In this document: in pieces, positions 8,477 through 17,223 of the stretch
Position numbering within the stretch: the first letter of the stretch is position 1
Layout: every line of letters begins with the position of its first letter
Assembly (NCBI RefSeq): GCF_947648125.1
Contig: NZ_CANSMR010000011.1
Span: 62,001-126,000 of the forward strand
DNA: 64,000 nt
Reading direction: 5' to 3'
Source: an uncultured Bradyrhizobium sp.
Lineage (GTDB): Bacteria > Pseudomonadota > Alphaproteobacteria > Rhizobiales > Xanthobacteraceae
Made by a program: the position numbers and the translations under genes
The notes under the pieces: model-generated
The model's database searches: none
What the model saw: the letters and a program-made list of their open reading frames with translations, nothing else
What the model was told of the DNA's origin: nothing

Positions 8477-10222
8477 ATGGCGCTGACAGCAACCATGTCG
8501 CGACGGCTGTTTGCCGCTCTCCTGCTGATCGGCATCGCGACACCGGCCCTCGGCCAGGTGCAACGTCGCGCTTACGAGCCCTCGGCCACCAATACGATTC
8601 AAAGCATCCGCGCCGAAAACGGCATGGTGGTGGCGCAGGAGAAGCTGGCCGCGCGGGTCGGTGCCGACATCCTGCGGCAAGGCGGCAACGCAGTCGACGC
8701 CGCGGTCGCCACCGGCTTTGCGATGGCGGTGACCTATCCGCGCGCCGGCAATATCGGCGGCGGCGGTTTCATGGTGATCCATCTCGCCGGCCGCAGTGAA
8801 GATGTCGCAATCGACTATCGCGAAACCGCGCCGCAGGCCGCGACGCGCGACATGTTCCTGAATGCCGATGGCAAACCCGATCCGGACAAGTCGCGCAACT
8901 CCGCGCTCGCGATCGGCGTGCCCGGCACGGTCGCGGGTCTCGCGCTGGCGCTGGAGAAATACGGCTCCGGCAAGTTCACGCTGGCGCAGATCGTCAAGCC
9001 CGCGATTGATCTCGCCCGCGACGGCTTCATCGTCACCGACGACACGTCGGACACGCTGGCGGACATGTATCGCCGCATGTCGCGCTGGCCGAATTCGGCC
9101 AAGACGTTCTCGCATGCCGACGGCACGCCGCTGCATGAAGGCGACCGCCTGATCCAGGGCGATCTTGCAACGACGCTGACGGCAATTGCCGAGCAGGGGC
9201 CGCGCGGCTTCTACGAGGGCACGGTCGCCGAGAAGCTCGTCAGCGGAATCAAGAATGCCGGCGGCATCCTTACGATCGAGGATCTGAAAGCCTACCAGCC
9301 GGTGATCCGCACGCCGATCCGCGGCAGCTATCGCGGCCACGACATCGTCTCGATGCCGCAGCCTTCTTCCGGCGGCGTCGTGCTGCTGGAGATCCTCAAC
9401 ATCCTCGAAGGCTTTCCGATGTCCGACATGAAGCAGGGCTCGGCCGCCTCGCTGCATGTCATGATCGAGGCGATGAAGCGAGCCTATGCCGATCGCGCCC
9501 GCTATCTCGGCGATCCCGCCTTCGTCGACGCGCCGACCCAGCTGCTGATCGACAAGGATTATGCCGCCCGCCAGCGCGCGACCATCGACCTCGCCCGCGC
9601 CACGCCCTGGACCGATGTGCGCAACGCCAAGCAGCCGCATGAGGGCGACAACACCACGCATTATTCGGTGGTCGACGCCAGCGGCAACGCCGTCAGCAAC
9701 ACCTACACGCTGAACTTCCCCTACGGCGTCGGCCTCGTCGCCGACGGCACCGGCGTGCTGCTCAACAACGAGCTCGACGATTTCACCGCGGCGCCGGGCG
9801 CCTCCAACGCGTTCGGCCTGGTCGGCTTCGAGGCCAATCTGCCGGGACCCGGCAAGCGCCCGCTGTCGTCAATGTCGCCGACCATCGTGCTGAAGGACGG
9901 CAAGCCGGTGCTGGTGACGGGATCGCCGGGCGGCAGCCGCATCATCTCCGCGGTGACGCAGATCATCGTCGACGTCATCGACTACAAGATGGACATCGCG
10001 GCCGCGGTGGCGGCGCCCCGCATGCATCATCAATGGCTACCCGACGAGGTCCGGATCGAGCGCGGATTTCCCGACGAGGTGCTCGCCGAACTGCGCGCCA
10101 AGGGCCACAAACCGGTCGAGCCGCTCGGCTACTCCTCCGCGAACTCGATCGTCGTCACGACCAATGGTCTGCTCGGCGCACCCGATCCGCGCACGCGCGG
10201 GTCGGAGGCGGCTGGATACTAG
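8477..10222 (+). CDS. ggt: Gamma-glutamyltransferase (gamma-glutamyltranspeptidase)
   Basis: A periplasmic Ntn-hydrolase that cleaves or transfers the gamma-glutamyl group of glutathione. The 581-residue precursor has a signal peptide (about 1-26, LFAALLLIGIATPALG). The large subunit shows GGNAVDAAVATGFAMAVTYP, GNIGGGGFMVIH and the substrate Arg in DYRETAP. Autocleavage should occur before Thr393 in NTTHYSVVD, which becomes the nucleophile. Small-subunit marks include NNELDDF, GKRPLSSMSPT and SPGGSRII. Length and all key motifs are intact. Confidence 0.95.
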   Translation: MALTATMSRRLFAALLLIGIATPALGQVQRRAYEPSATNTIQSIRAENGMVVAQEKLAARVGADILRQGGNAVDAAVATGFAMAVTYPRAGNIGGGGFMVIHLAGRSEDVAIDYRETAPQAATRDMFLNADGKPDPDKSRNSALAIGVPGTVAGLALALEKYGSGKFTLAQIVKPAIDLARDGFIVTDDTSDTLADMYRRMSRWPNSAKTFSHADGTPLHEGDRLIQGDLATTLTAIAEQGPRGFYEGTVAEKLVSGIKNAGGILTIEDLKAYQPVIRTPIRGSYRGHDIVSMPQPSSGGVVLLEILNILEGFPMSDMKQGSAASLHVMIEAMKRAYADRARYLGDPAFVDAPTQLLIDKDYAARQRATIDLARATPWTDVRNAKQPHEGDNTTHYSVVDASGNAVSNTYTLNFPYGVGLVADGTGVLLNNELDDFTAAPGASNAFGLVGFEANLPGPGKRPLSSMSPTIVLKDGKPVLVTGSPGGSRIISAVTQIIVDVIDYKMDIAAAVAAPRMHHQWLPDEVRIERGFPDEVLAELRAKGHKPVEPLGYSSANSIVVTTNGLLGAPDPRTRGSEAAGY

Positions 10223-10270
10223 AGCTTGATCCGGAAAAGTGCGAAGCGGTTTTCCGAAAAGATCATGCTC
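10221..10270. repeat. Palindromic repeat, GAGCATGATCCGGAAAAG family (short copy)
   Basis: AGAGCTTGATCCGGAAAAG, then GAAGCGGTTTTCC, ending with GATCATGCTC at 10270. It begins at the ggt stop codon. A longer copy is at 33071-33142 and a decayed one at 53031-53093. Confidence 0.75.
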
Positions 10271-10395
10271 AAACTAAAGACCTAGAGGGCAAACGCGGCT
10301 TTGCCCGGCCTGCAACATCGCGATAGATTGGCGGTCCGCGCAACTCCGGCCGCGGATCGCAAACAGCCGGTGAATGATTTCTCCGGGGAACGCGC

Positions 10396-11694
10396 ATGAG
10401 CACGGCCGAATCCAAATCAATCGAAGTCGCAGAGATCGAGGACACCAGTCTCCTCGCCTTCTATCGCGACATGAACCTGCCGGAGCGGCGCACGTTCTGG
10501 GCCTGCGCCTCGGGCTGGACGCTCGACGGCATGGATTTCATGATCTATCCGCTCGTGATCGGCACCATCATCACGCTGTGGAAGGTCGATGCCGGCACCG
10601 CGGGTCTCGCCGGCACCGTGACGCTGCTGGCCTCCGCCGTCGGCGGCTGGCTCGGCGGCTATCTCTCCGACCGGATCGGGCGGGTCAAGACGCTGCAGCT
10701 CACCATCATCTGGTTCTCGTTCTTCTCGCTGGTCTGCGCCGTGGTGCAGAATTTCGACCAGCTGCTGATCGCCCGCGCGCTGCTCGGTCTCGGCTTCGGC
10801 GGCGAATGGGCGGCCGGCGCGGTGCTGATCGGCGAAGCGATCCGGCCGCAATATCGCGGGCGCGCGGTCGGCTCGGTGCAGTCGGGCTGGGCGATCGGCT
10901 GGGGCCTTGCGGTGCTGGCGCAGGCGGTCCTGTTCTCGATCCTGCCTCCGGAAAACGCCTGGCGCTGGATGTTCGTGATCGGCGCGCTGCCGGCGCTGCT
11001 GGTGTTCTATCTGCGCCGGTATGTCACCGAGCCGGAGATCTCCGCCGCGACGATGGCCCAGCAGCAGGCATCCGGCAGCGGGCCCGCGGCATTGTGGGAG
11101 ATCTTCCAGGGACCGATCCTGAAGACCACGCTGCTGGCCTCGCTGGTCGGCACCGGCATGCAGGGCGGATATTACGCCATCACGTTCTGGGTACCGCGCT
11201 TCCTCACCACCGAGCGCAAGCTCTCGGTGGTCGGCTCGACCGGCTATCTCGCGACGCTGATCATCGGCTCGTTCATCGGCTATCTGGTCGGCGCCTGGCT
11301 TGCCGACCGGATCGGCCGACGCAATCTGTTCCTGATCTTCTCGCTCGGCGCCATCGCAGTCGTGCTGCTCTATACCCAATTGCCGCTCTCCAACGAGGTG
11401 CTGTGGGTGCTGGGCTTCCCGCTCGGCTTCTTCGCCTCAGGCTATTTCTCAGGCATGGGCGCGTTCCTGACCGAGCTCTATCCAACCCGGCTGCGCGGCT
11501 CCGGCCAGGGCTTCTGCTACAATTTCGGCCGCGGCGTCGGCGCGCTGTTTCCGTTCCTGGTCGGCGCACTCTCGACCACCACGACGCTCGCCAACGCGAT
11601 CGCGATCTTCGCGGTGGCGGCCTATGCCGTGTTCTTCATCGCCGCCTACGCGCTGCCGGAAACGCGCGGGCGCGTACTGCATGCGGGTGGGTAG
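10396..11694 (+). CDS. MFS transporter, metabolite:H+ symporter type
   Basis: A 432-residue inner-membrane transporter with 12 predicted segments. The signature loop GGYLSDRIGRVKTL lies after TM2, GLGFGGEWAAGAVLIGE in TM4-5, and the matching second-half loop AWLADRIGRRNLF. The GGEWAAG motif and overall layout resemble the sialate/aromatic-acid/shikimate symporter group. Substrate cannot be read from sequence. The ATG is preceded by GGGGAA. It has no co-directional partner within 180 bases. Confidence 0.85.
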   Translation: MSTAESKSIEVAEIEDTSLLAFYRDMNLPERRTFWACASGWTLDGMDFMIYPLVIGTIITLWKVDAGTAGLAGTVTLLASAVGGWLGGYLSDRIGRVKTLQLTIIWFSFFSLVCAVVQNFDQLLIARALLGLGFGGEWAAGAVLIGEAIRPQYRGRAVGSVQSGWAIGWGLAVLAQAVLFSILPPENAWRWMFVIGALPALLVFYLRRYVTEPEISAATMAQQQASGSGPAALWEIFQGPILKTTLLASLVGTGMQGGYYAITFWVPRFLTTERKLSVVGSTGYLATLIIGSFIGYLVGAWLADRIGRRNLFLIFSLGAIAVVLLYTQLPLSNEVLWVLGFPLGFFASGYFSGMGAFLTELYPTRLRGSGQGFCYNFGRGVGALFPFLVGALSTTTTLANAIAIFAVAAYAVFFIAAYALPETRGRVLHAGG

Positions 11695-11738
11695 AGCTGT
11701 GAGAGTTGCGCGATGGCCGCGACACTTGCTCCGTCGTT

Positions 11739-11840
11739 CCCTCCCCCCCTTGTGGGGGAGGGCTAGGGAGGGGGGTGGCCGCGAAGACGGTGTATGTGGC
11801 GTACCCCTCACCCCCAACCCTCTCCCACAAGGGGAGAGGG
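11739..11840. repeat. G/C-tract inverted repeat between genes
   Basis: CCCTCCCCCCTTGTGGGGGA (from 11739) pairs with the inverted CCCTCTCCCACAAGGGGAGA near 11818-11840. It fills most of the gap between the MFS and SDR genes and contains no gene. The same class as 606-719 and 18264-18422. Confidence 0.7.
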
Positions 11841-11882
11841 AGCCTGACAATGGTGCGTCCCTAACTAAAGAGGAGCCGTCGC

Positions 11883-12779
11883 ATGACATCGCTCAAAGGC
11901 AAGACGCTGTTCATCTCGGGTGCGAGCCGCGGCATCGGGCTTGCGATCGCGCTGCGCGCCGCGCGTGACGGCGCCAATGTTGCGATCGCGGCGAAGACCG
12001 CCGAGCCGCATCCGAAGCTGAAGGGCACGATCTACACTGCCGCCGACGAGGTCCGCGCCGCCGGTGGCAAGGCGCTGCCGGTGCTCTGCGACATCAGGGA
12101 CGAGGCCCAGGTGATGGCGGCGATCGACACTACCGTCGCCGAATTCGGCGGCATCGATATCTGCGTCAACAATGCCAGCGCCATCAGCTTGACCAATTCG
12201 CAGGCGACCGACATGAAGCGGTACGATCTCATGATGGGGATCAACACCCGCGGCACCTTCATGGTGTCGAAATACTGCATTCCGCATCTGAAGAAGGCGG
12301 AGAATCCACACATCCTGATGCTGTCGCCGCCGCTCGACATGAAGACGAAGTGGTTCGAGCACTCGACCGCTTACACGATGGCGAAGTTCGGCATGAGCAT
12401 GTGCGTGCTTGGGCTGGCCGGCGAGCAAAAATCTTCAGGCATTGCGGTCAATGCGCTGTGGCCGCGCACCACGATCGCAACGGCCGCGGTCGGCAATCTG
12501 CTCGGCGGCGACGCCATGATGCGCGCGAGCCGCACGCCCGAGATCATGGGCGATGCGGCCTACGCGATCGTCACGCGGCCATCGCGCGAGTTCACCGGCA
12601 ATTTCTGCATCGACGACAAGGTGCTCTACGCCAACGGCGTGCGCGACTTCGAGCGCTACCGCGTCGATCCATCGGTGCCGTTGATGTCGGATTTCTTCGT
12701 GCCCGACGACGATGTGCCGCCACCCGGCGTCGCCGTACAGGCGCTGCCGTCGGCGGGCGGAGCGCAGACGTCGCGTTAA
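11883..12779 (+). CDS. Short-chain dehydrogenase/reductase, HSDL2-like
   Basis: An NAD(P)-dependent oxidoreductase of 298 residues. The Rossmann motif ISGASRGIG lies at 11-19, the NNAS motif near residue 97, and the catalytic pair in AYTMAK near residue 164. LMMGINTRGTFMVSKYCIPHLKK and NALWPRTTIATAAV match the long SDR group around HSDL2 (hydroxysteroid dehydrogenase-like 2), here without the SCP2 lipid-binding domain. The substrate is probably a lipid or fatty acyl compound, by inference only. Confidence 0.87.
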   Translation: MTSLKGKTLFISGASRGIGLAIALRAARDGANVAIAAKTAEPHPKLKGTIYTAADEVRAAGGKALPVLCDIRDEAQVMAAIDTTVAEFGGIDICVNNASAISLTNSQATDMKRYDLMMGINTRGTFMVSKYCIPHLKKAENPHILMLSPPLDMKTKWFEHSTAYTMAKFGMSMCVLGLAGEQKSSGIAVNALWPRTTIATAAVGNLLGGDAMMRASRTPEIMGDAAYAIVTRPSREFTGNFCIDDKVLYANGVRDFERYRVDPSVPLMSDFFVPDDDVPPPGVAVQALPSAGGAQTSR

Positions 12780-12780
12780 A

Positions 12781-13116
12781 CTAGACCGCCGACGCGTTCA
12801 GCTGCGTGCGCCAGTGCTGCACGCGCTCCTTGAGCAACGTGTCGCGCACATAGGCCAGCTCTTCGTCCTCGATGCGCTCCAACGTTTGGAGCGAGAGATT
12901 GTCCGCGCCATGCGCCGCCCAGGCGCGCTGCAGCTCGGCATTGCGATGGCTGCCCATCCGCAGCGTGAACCAGATGCGGTTTTCTATTTTCTCCAGATCG
13001 AGCGCCTGCCCGACCCAGACCTCGCCGCTGGCGCGGCAGCGGATCGCGAACACGCCGGCGACGGCAGCGCGTTTCTTGTAGTCGGCAATGGCCAGCTTGC
13101 GGTCCTCGGTCTTCAT
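12781..13116 (-). CDS. GIY-YIG nuclease family-like small protein
   Basis: A 111-residue protein. RAAVAGVFAIRCRASGEVWVGQA replaces the GIY-YIG core (here GVF-ring-WVG), followed by NRIWFTLRMGSHRNAELQRAW, an arrangement seen in short proteins often labelled GIY-YIG nuclease family. Because the two Tyr positions of the signature are altered (Phe and Val), nuclease activity is doubtful. GGAGCC precedes the ATG. It is divergent from the next gene, sharing a region with an operator-like palindrome, and ends two bases after the SDR gene, tail to tail. Confidence 0.62.
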   Translation of the reverse strand: MKTEDRKLAIADYKKRAAVAGVFAIRCRASGEVWVGQALDLEKIENRIWFTLRMGSHRNAELQRAWAAHGADNLSLQTLERIEDEELAYVRDTLLKERVQHWRTQLNASAV

Positions 13117-13143
13117 GGCGGCTCCTGTCGTATCGGCACGTTA

Positions 13144-13187
13144 TTTATATCCGGGTATTATTGACAAAGCAATTACACCCGGATAAA
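13144..13187. promoter_or_regulatory. Operator-like inverted motif TATCCGGGT in a divergent promoter region
   Basis: TATCCGGGT (13148-13156) is repeated inverted as ACCCGGATA (13177-13185), with matching AT-rich flanks (TTATATCCGGGTATTATT against the complement TTTTATCCGGGTGTAATT). A TTGACA hexamer at 13161-13166 lies between the arms and GATAAA follows 15 bases later, so bound protein would cover the promoter. It lies between divergent genes and could control both. Confidence 0.6.
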
Positions 13188-13206
13188 ACATCGCCATCGA
13201 AAGCGA

Positions 13207-13647
13207 ATGGGACGAGCTGACATGGACACCACCTGCCATCTGGAGCCGACGTGGAATGCCGGGCGCGACTTTGCCCAGCGCGAGATCACCGGCGAGCTGG
13301 TGATGCTCAACCTGCTGCGCTTCCGCGAGATCGCCGATTATTCGCAAAGCCCCGAACTCGCTCCGCCGCAGCCGATCACGGGTGCAGAAGCCTACGACCG
13401 CTATGTCGCCCACACGCTTCCGCATCTGCGCAAGAGCGGCGGCGACATCCTGTTCATGGGTGAAGGCGGCTCGTTCCTGATAGGGCCCGAGGGCGAGCGC
13501 TGGGATCGCGCGATGCTGATCCGGCAGAAGAGCCGTGGCGCGTTCCTGGCCTTCGCGGTGGCGGAAGCCTACCTCGCCGGCATCGGACATCGCACGGCAG
13601 CACTGGCGGATTCACGCCTGCTGCCACTGGTCGAGCTGCCGCGATGA
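13207..13647 (+). CDS. DUF1330-like small protein
   Basis: A 146-residue soluble protein with ELVMLNLLRFREIADY, a YDRYVAHTLPHLRKSGGDILF segment and WDRAMLIRQKSRGAFL. This pattern fits the DUF1330/dimeric alpha-beta barrel group of ferredoxin-like folds, whose members have no agreed function. The start may be at 13207 or the ATG at 13222; neither has a strong ribosome site. It may be controlled from the palindrome just upstream. Confidence 0.65.
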   Translation: MGRADMDTTCHLEPTWNAGRDFAQREITGELVMLNLLRFREIADYSQSPELAPPQPITGAEAYDRYVAHTLPHLRKSGGDILFMGEGGSFLIGPEGERWDRAMLIRQKSRGAFLAFAVAEAYLAGIGHRTAALADSRLLPLVELPR

Positions 13648-13655
13648 CCGAGATG

Positions 13656-14321
13656 CTAGCGGCCAACCTCGTACGGCCCGCCCTTTTCGAGCGCCCGCGC
13701 ATAGGCCGGACGCGCGTGAATACGCTCGAGGAATGCAACGCATTTCGGGTGGCCGTCCTCGAGCCCGCCGCGCGCGGCCGCCGCCTCGAGCGGAAAGCTC
13801 ATCTGGATGTCGGCGCCGGAGAATTCGTTGCCGGCGAACCACTCGCTCTTGCCGAGTTCGCCTTCCCAATAGGCCATGTGCTGCTTGAGCTGCGGATTGA
13901 CCAGCGTGGACAGCGCCTGGTTCGAGACCTTGCGCACCAGCGGCCGCAGCAGCGCCGGCGCGCGCTTCGGCATCAGCGTGAACAGCAGCTTCAAGAGCAG
14001 CGGCGTCATCGCCGAGCCTTCGGCATAGTGCAGCCAATACGTGTAGCGCAGCCGCTCTGGCGTATCGGCCGGCGGGATCAGGCGGCCCTTGCCATAGGTC
14101 GCGATGATGTATTCGAGGATCGCGCCGGATTCCGCGATGGTATTGCCGTTGTCGGTGACAACAGGCGATTTGCCGAGCGGATGGATCGCGCGCAGCTCCT
14201 TCGGCGCCCGCATGTCGGGCTGCCGCTGGTAGCGCACGATCTCGTAGGGCACGCCCAATTCCTCGAGCAGCCACAGCACGCGCTGCGAGCGGGAATTGTT
14301 GAGATGATGAACCGTCAGCAT
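13656..14321 (-). CDS. Glutathione S-transferase
   Basis: A 221-residue cytosolic GST. The thioredoxin-like N-terminal domain runs MLTVHHLNNSRSQRVLWLLEEL, with the glutathione-binding NPLGKSPV-type loop (IHPLGKSPVVTDNG) and the ESGAILEYI helix where SNAIL/TRAIL is found in the family. The helical C-terminal domain includes WFAGNEFSGADIQMSFPLE, the capping-box region. AGGA precedes the chosen ATG; the longer in-frame extension is not family-like. Substrate unknown. Confidence 0.9.
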   Translation of the reverse strand: MLTVHHLNNSRSQRVLWLLEELGVPYEIVRYQRQPDMRAPKELRAIHPLGKSPVVTDNGNTIAESGAILEYIIATYGKGRLIPPADTPERLRYTYWLHYAEGSAMTPLLLKLLFTLMPKRAPALLRPLVRKVSNQALSTLVNPQLKQHMAYWEGELGKSEWFAGNEFSGADIQMSFPLEAAAARGGLEDGHPKCVAFLERIHARPAYARALEKGGPYEVGR

Positions 14322-14452
14322 GGGCGTCCTCTGAAATATCGGCGCAATCGGGCGGCGCTTGGTGCCAGCCGGGGACAGGAAAGTCGAGATCCACGCGCCG
14401 TGCTTGCTGGAAATCACCCGGGCAATACGTCGCGCAATCGGAGAGGTCTACC

Positions 14453-15040
14453 ATGAATCCTGCCTATGTCGCGTTCGAAGGCGAGCATCGCATCGGGGCC
14501 GGTGACCTTCCGGAGGTTGCACGCGCCGCCAAGCAGCACCTGGACCAGCGCAAGGATGCCGCGGTCCTGGTGTTCAACGGCCGCACCTCGGCGCTGGTCG
14601 ATATCGATTTTCGCGGCTCGGTCGAAGACGTGCTCGCGCGGCTGCCGAAGCTCGCGCCTCCGCTCGACGAGGAGCCGGCAACGCCGGCCGGGCCGCGCGG
14701 TCCGGGACGGCCGAAGCTCGGCGTCGTCGCGCGCGAGATCACGCTGCTGCCGCGCCATTGGGACTGGCTCGCGCAGCAGAAGGGCGGCGCATCGGTTGCG
14801 ATCCGCAAATTGATCGACGAGGCGCGGCGCACGAGCGGCGACAAGGACCGCACGCGCAGCGCGCAGGATGCCGCCTATCGCTTCATGACAACGATGGGCG
14901 GCAACCGGCCGCATTACGAGGACGCGATCCGCGCGCTGTTCGCGCACGACCGGCGGCGCTTTGCGACGCTGATCGCGGACTGGCCCGCCGATATCCGCGA
15001 CCACGTGATCCGGCTCGCCTATAGCGATCAAGCGGACTGA
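14453..15040 (+). CDS. DUF2239 family protein
   Basis: A 195-residue soluble protein matching DUF2239: YVAFEGEHRIGAGDL at the N-terminus, VLVFNGRTSALVDIDFRGS, a GPRGPGRPKLGVVAREITL hinge with an AT-hook-like GRPK, then a helical region HWDWLAQQKGGASVAIRKL. Family function is unknown. The basic hinge and the repressor-like helix (ASVAIRKLIDEAR, resembling ribbon-helix-helix partners) hint at nucleic-acid binding, which is inference. It lies immediately before the MATE gene, separated by a strong hairpin. Confidence 0.75.
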   Translation: MNPAYVAFEGEHRIGAGDLPEVARAAKQHLDQRKDAAVLVFNGRTSALVDIDFRGSVEDVLARLPKLAPPLDEEPATPAGPRGPGRPKLGVVAREITLLPRHWDWLAQQKGGASVAIRKLIDEARRTSGDKDRTRSAQDAAYRFMTTMGGNRPHYEDAIRALFAHDRRRFATLIADWPADIRDHVIRLAYSDQAD

Positions 15041-15059
15041 CGCGCTTTCGCGCGAAATG

Positions 15060-15120
15060 GGCGGCGGCCGCAGGTGGGTGATTCGGCTTCAGAGCCGAAC
15101 CACAGACCTGCCCCGCCGCC
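15060..15120 (+). other. Long structured leader hairpin before the MATE gene
   Basis: A nearly continuous 61-base stem: GGCGGCGG (15060-15067) with CCGCCGCC (15113-15120), CAGGT (15071-15075) with ACCTG (15106-15110), GTG with CAC, and the apical TTCGGCT-TCAG-AGCCGAA. A T-run (GATTTTTGG) follows 15-20 bases later, shortly before the GTG start at 15153. It could be an attenuator, terminator or ligand-sensing leader; it matches no riboswitch consensus I recognise. Confidence 0.5.
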
Positions 15121-15152
15121 GTCCTCACGGTCTCGATTTTTGGAAGTTGAAC

Positions 15153-16502
15153 GTGTCAAAGCCTCCCTCCCTACGCAAAGCCTTCCTGTCGTTCCTGGCG
15201 CCGATGCTGCTGAGCAATGTGCTGCAGTCGCTGTTCGGCACCATCAACGGCATCTATCTCGGCCAGATGATCGGCGTCGACGCGCTCGCCGCTGCGTCGG
15301 TGTTCTTTCCGGTGATGTTCTTCTTCATCTCCTTCGTGATCGGCCTGAGCGCGGGTGCATCGGTCATGATCGGCCAGGCCTGGGGCGCCGGCGAGCCCGA
15401 CCGCGTCAAGGCGGTCGCCGGCACGACCATGACCGTGACGCTGCTGCTGGCGCTTGCGATCGCGATCTTCGGCGGCCTGTTCGCGCGCCCGCTGCTGATC
15501 GCGCTCGCGACGCCGCCGGACGTTCTCGACGCCGCTGTATCGTATGCGCGGATCATGATGATCACGATGCCGGTGACCTTCGCATTCCTGCTGCTCGCGG
15601 CGATGATGCGCGGCGTCGGCGACACCGTGACGCCGCTGGTGGCGCTGACGGTCTCGACCGTCGTCGGCCTTGTGGTGACGCCCGCATTGATCCGCGGCTG
15701 GCTCGGGCTGCCGATGCTGGGCGTCGCCAGCGCCGCAGTCGCCTCCGCGGTTTCGGGCGTCGTCACGCTGCTCTGGCTGCATATCCACATGCTGCGGCAC
15801 AAGCATCCGCTGGCCTTCGACGCCGCGTTCCTGCGCGCGATGCGGCCGAACGGCGGCCTGCTGCGCATCGTGCTGCGGCTCGGCATTCCGACCGCGATCG
15901 GCATGGTGGTGGTCTCGCTCGCCGAACTCGTGCTGCTCGGCCTCGTCAACGGCTTCGGCTCGGAGGCCACCGCTGCCTATGGCGCAGTCAACCAGGTGAT
16001 CGGCTATGTGCAGTTTCCGGCGATCTCGATCGCCATATCCGTCTCGATCTTCGGCGCACAGGCGATCGGCCGCGGCGATGCCAACCGGGTCGGCGCCATC
16101 GTGCGGACCGGGATCGAGATGAATCTTGCGCTGACCGGCGGCCTGGTGGTGCTCGGCTATCTCTTTGCGCGGCCGCTGATGGCCTTCTTCATCGTCGACG
16201 GCGCGGTGCTCGCGCTGGCGCAGCAGCTTCTGTACATCGTGCTGTGGAGCATGGTGCTGTTCGGCATGGCGACGGTGTTCTCGGGCGCGATGCGCGCCGG
16301 CGGCACGGTGTGGATGCCGCTGTTCATCTCGATCCTGGCCATGGCGCTGGTCGAGGTGCCGGTCGCGATCCTGCTCAGCCGGGCCATCGGCATCAGCGGC
16401 ATCTGGATCGCCTATCCCGCCACCTTCGCAACCATGTTCGTGCTGCAGATGGCCTATTACGCCATGGTATGGCGCAAGCAGACCATCAAGCGGCTGATTT
16501 GA
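15153..16502 (+). CDS. MATE family multidrug/metabolite efflux transporter
   Basis: An inner-membrane cation-coupled antiporter of about 449 residues with 12 predicted segments. Family marks are APMLLSNVLQSLFGTINGIYLGQ, the AASVFFPVMFF region, and the doubled AMMRGVGDTVTPL / SGAMRAGGTVWMPL motifs that end TM6 and TM12 in the two halves. GTG at 15153 is chosen because upstream in-frame sequence runs through the hairpin and is not family-like. Substrates are unknown; MATE proteins export drugs, dyes or secondary metabolites. Confidence 0.87.
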   Translation: MSKPPSLRKAFLSFLAPMLLSNVLQSLFGTINGIYLGQMIGVDALAAASVFFPVMFFFISFVIGLSAGASVMIGQAWGAGEPDRVKAVAGTTMTVTLLLALAIAIFGGLFARPLLIALATPPDVLDAAVSYARIMMITMPVTFAFLLLAAMMRGVGDTVTPLVALTVSTVVGLVVTPALIRGWLGLPMLGVASAAVASAVSGVVTLLWLHIHMLRHKHPLAFDAAFLRAMRPNGGLLRIVLRLGIPTAIGMVVVSLAELVLLGLVNGFGSEATAAYGAVNQVIGYVQFPAISIAISVSIFGAQAIGRGDANRVGAIVRTGIEMNLALTGGLVVLGYLFARPLMAFFIVDGAVLALAQQLLYIVLWSMVLFGMATVFSGAMRAGGTVWMPLFISILAMALVEVPVAILLSRAIGISGIWIAYPATFATMFVLQMAYYAMVWRKQTIKRLI

Positions 16503-16613
16503 CATCACGCGCCGCGGCTCACATGATGAGTATCATATTCTACTGGTGGCGCCTGCGGCAGCAGGTACATGCTAGACAAGTCCAAACGAGACAAGCCGAG
16601 GGGAGAGACCGCC

Positions 16614-17219
16614 GTGAGCCAGAATCCGCAATTCCTGTTCGATTTCGGCAGCCCCAATGCCTTCCTCAGCCATGAGGCGATCCCGGCGATCGAGAAGCGC
16701 ACCGGCGTCAAGTTCGAATACGTCCCGATCCTGCTCGGCGGCATCTTCAAGGCCACCAACAACAAGTCGCCGGCCGAGACGCTGGCCGGCGTCAAGAACA
16801 AGCCGGAATTCATGAGGATCGAGACCGAGCGCTTCCTCAAGCGCTTCAACGTCAAGCCCTACACCTGGAACCCGTTCTTCCCGGTCAACACGTTGAACCT
16901 GATGCGCGCAGCCGTCGCCGCCCAGCTCGAAGGCGTGTTCGAGAAATACGTCGAGGCCGCCTTCCACCACATGTGGGTCGAGCCGAAGAAGATGGACGAT
17001 CCGGAAGTGGCCGGCAAAGCCATCGCCGCCTCCGGCCTCGACGCCGCCAAACTGTTCGCGCGTGCGCAGGACGCCGACGTGAAGGCCAAGCTGATCGCGA
17101 ACACCCAGGCCGCCGTGGAGCGCGGCGCGTTCGGCTCGCCGACTTTCTTGGTCGGCAACGAGATCTTCTTCGGCAAGGAGCAGCTGCGCGAGGTCGAGGA
17201 ACTGGTGTCGGGAAAGTGA
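16614..17219 (+). CDS. 2-hydroxychromene-2-carboxylate isomerase family protein
   Basis: A DsbA-fold, glutathione-dependent isomerase-like protein of 201 residues, known from naphthalene and related aromatic catabolism (NahD/kappa-class GST). It begins FLFDFGSPNAFLSHEAIP, with Ser in the FxSPxA position that replaces the Trx cysteines and activates glutathione. VNTLNLMRAAVAAQ and GAFGSPTFLVGNEIFFG are the conserved middle and cis-Pro regions. The GTG start follows GGGGAGAG. No aromatic pathway genes are adjacent, so the native substrate is uncertain. Confidence 0.87.
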   Translation: MSQNPQFLFDFGSPNAFLSHEAIPAIEKRTGVKFEYVPILLGGIFKATNNKSPAETLAGVKNKPEFMRIETERFLKRFNVKPYTWNPFFPVNTLNLMRAAVAAQLEGVFEKYVEAAFHHMWVEPKKMDDPEVAGKAIAASGLDAAKLFARAQDADVKAKLIANTQAAVERGAFGSPTFLVGNEIFFGKEQLREVEELVSGK

Positions 17220-17223
17220 GATG

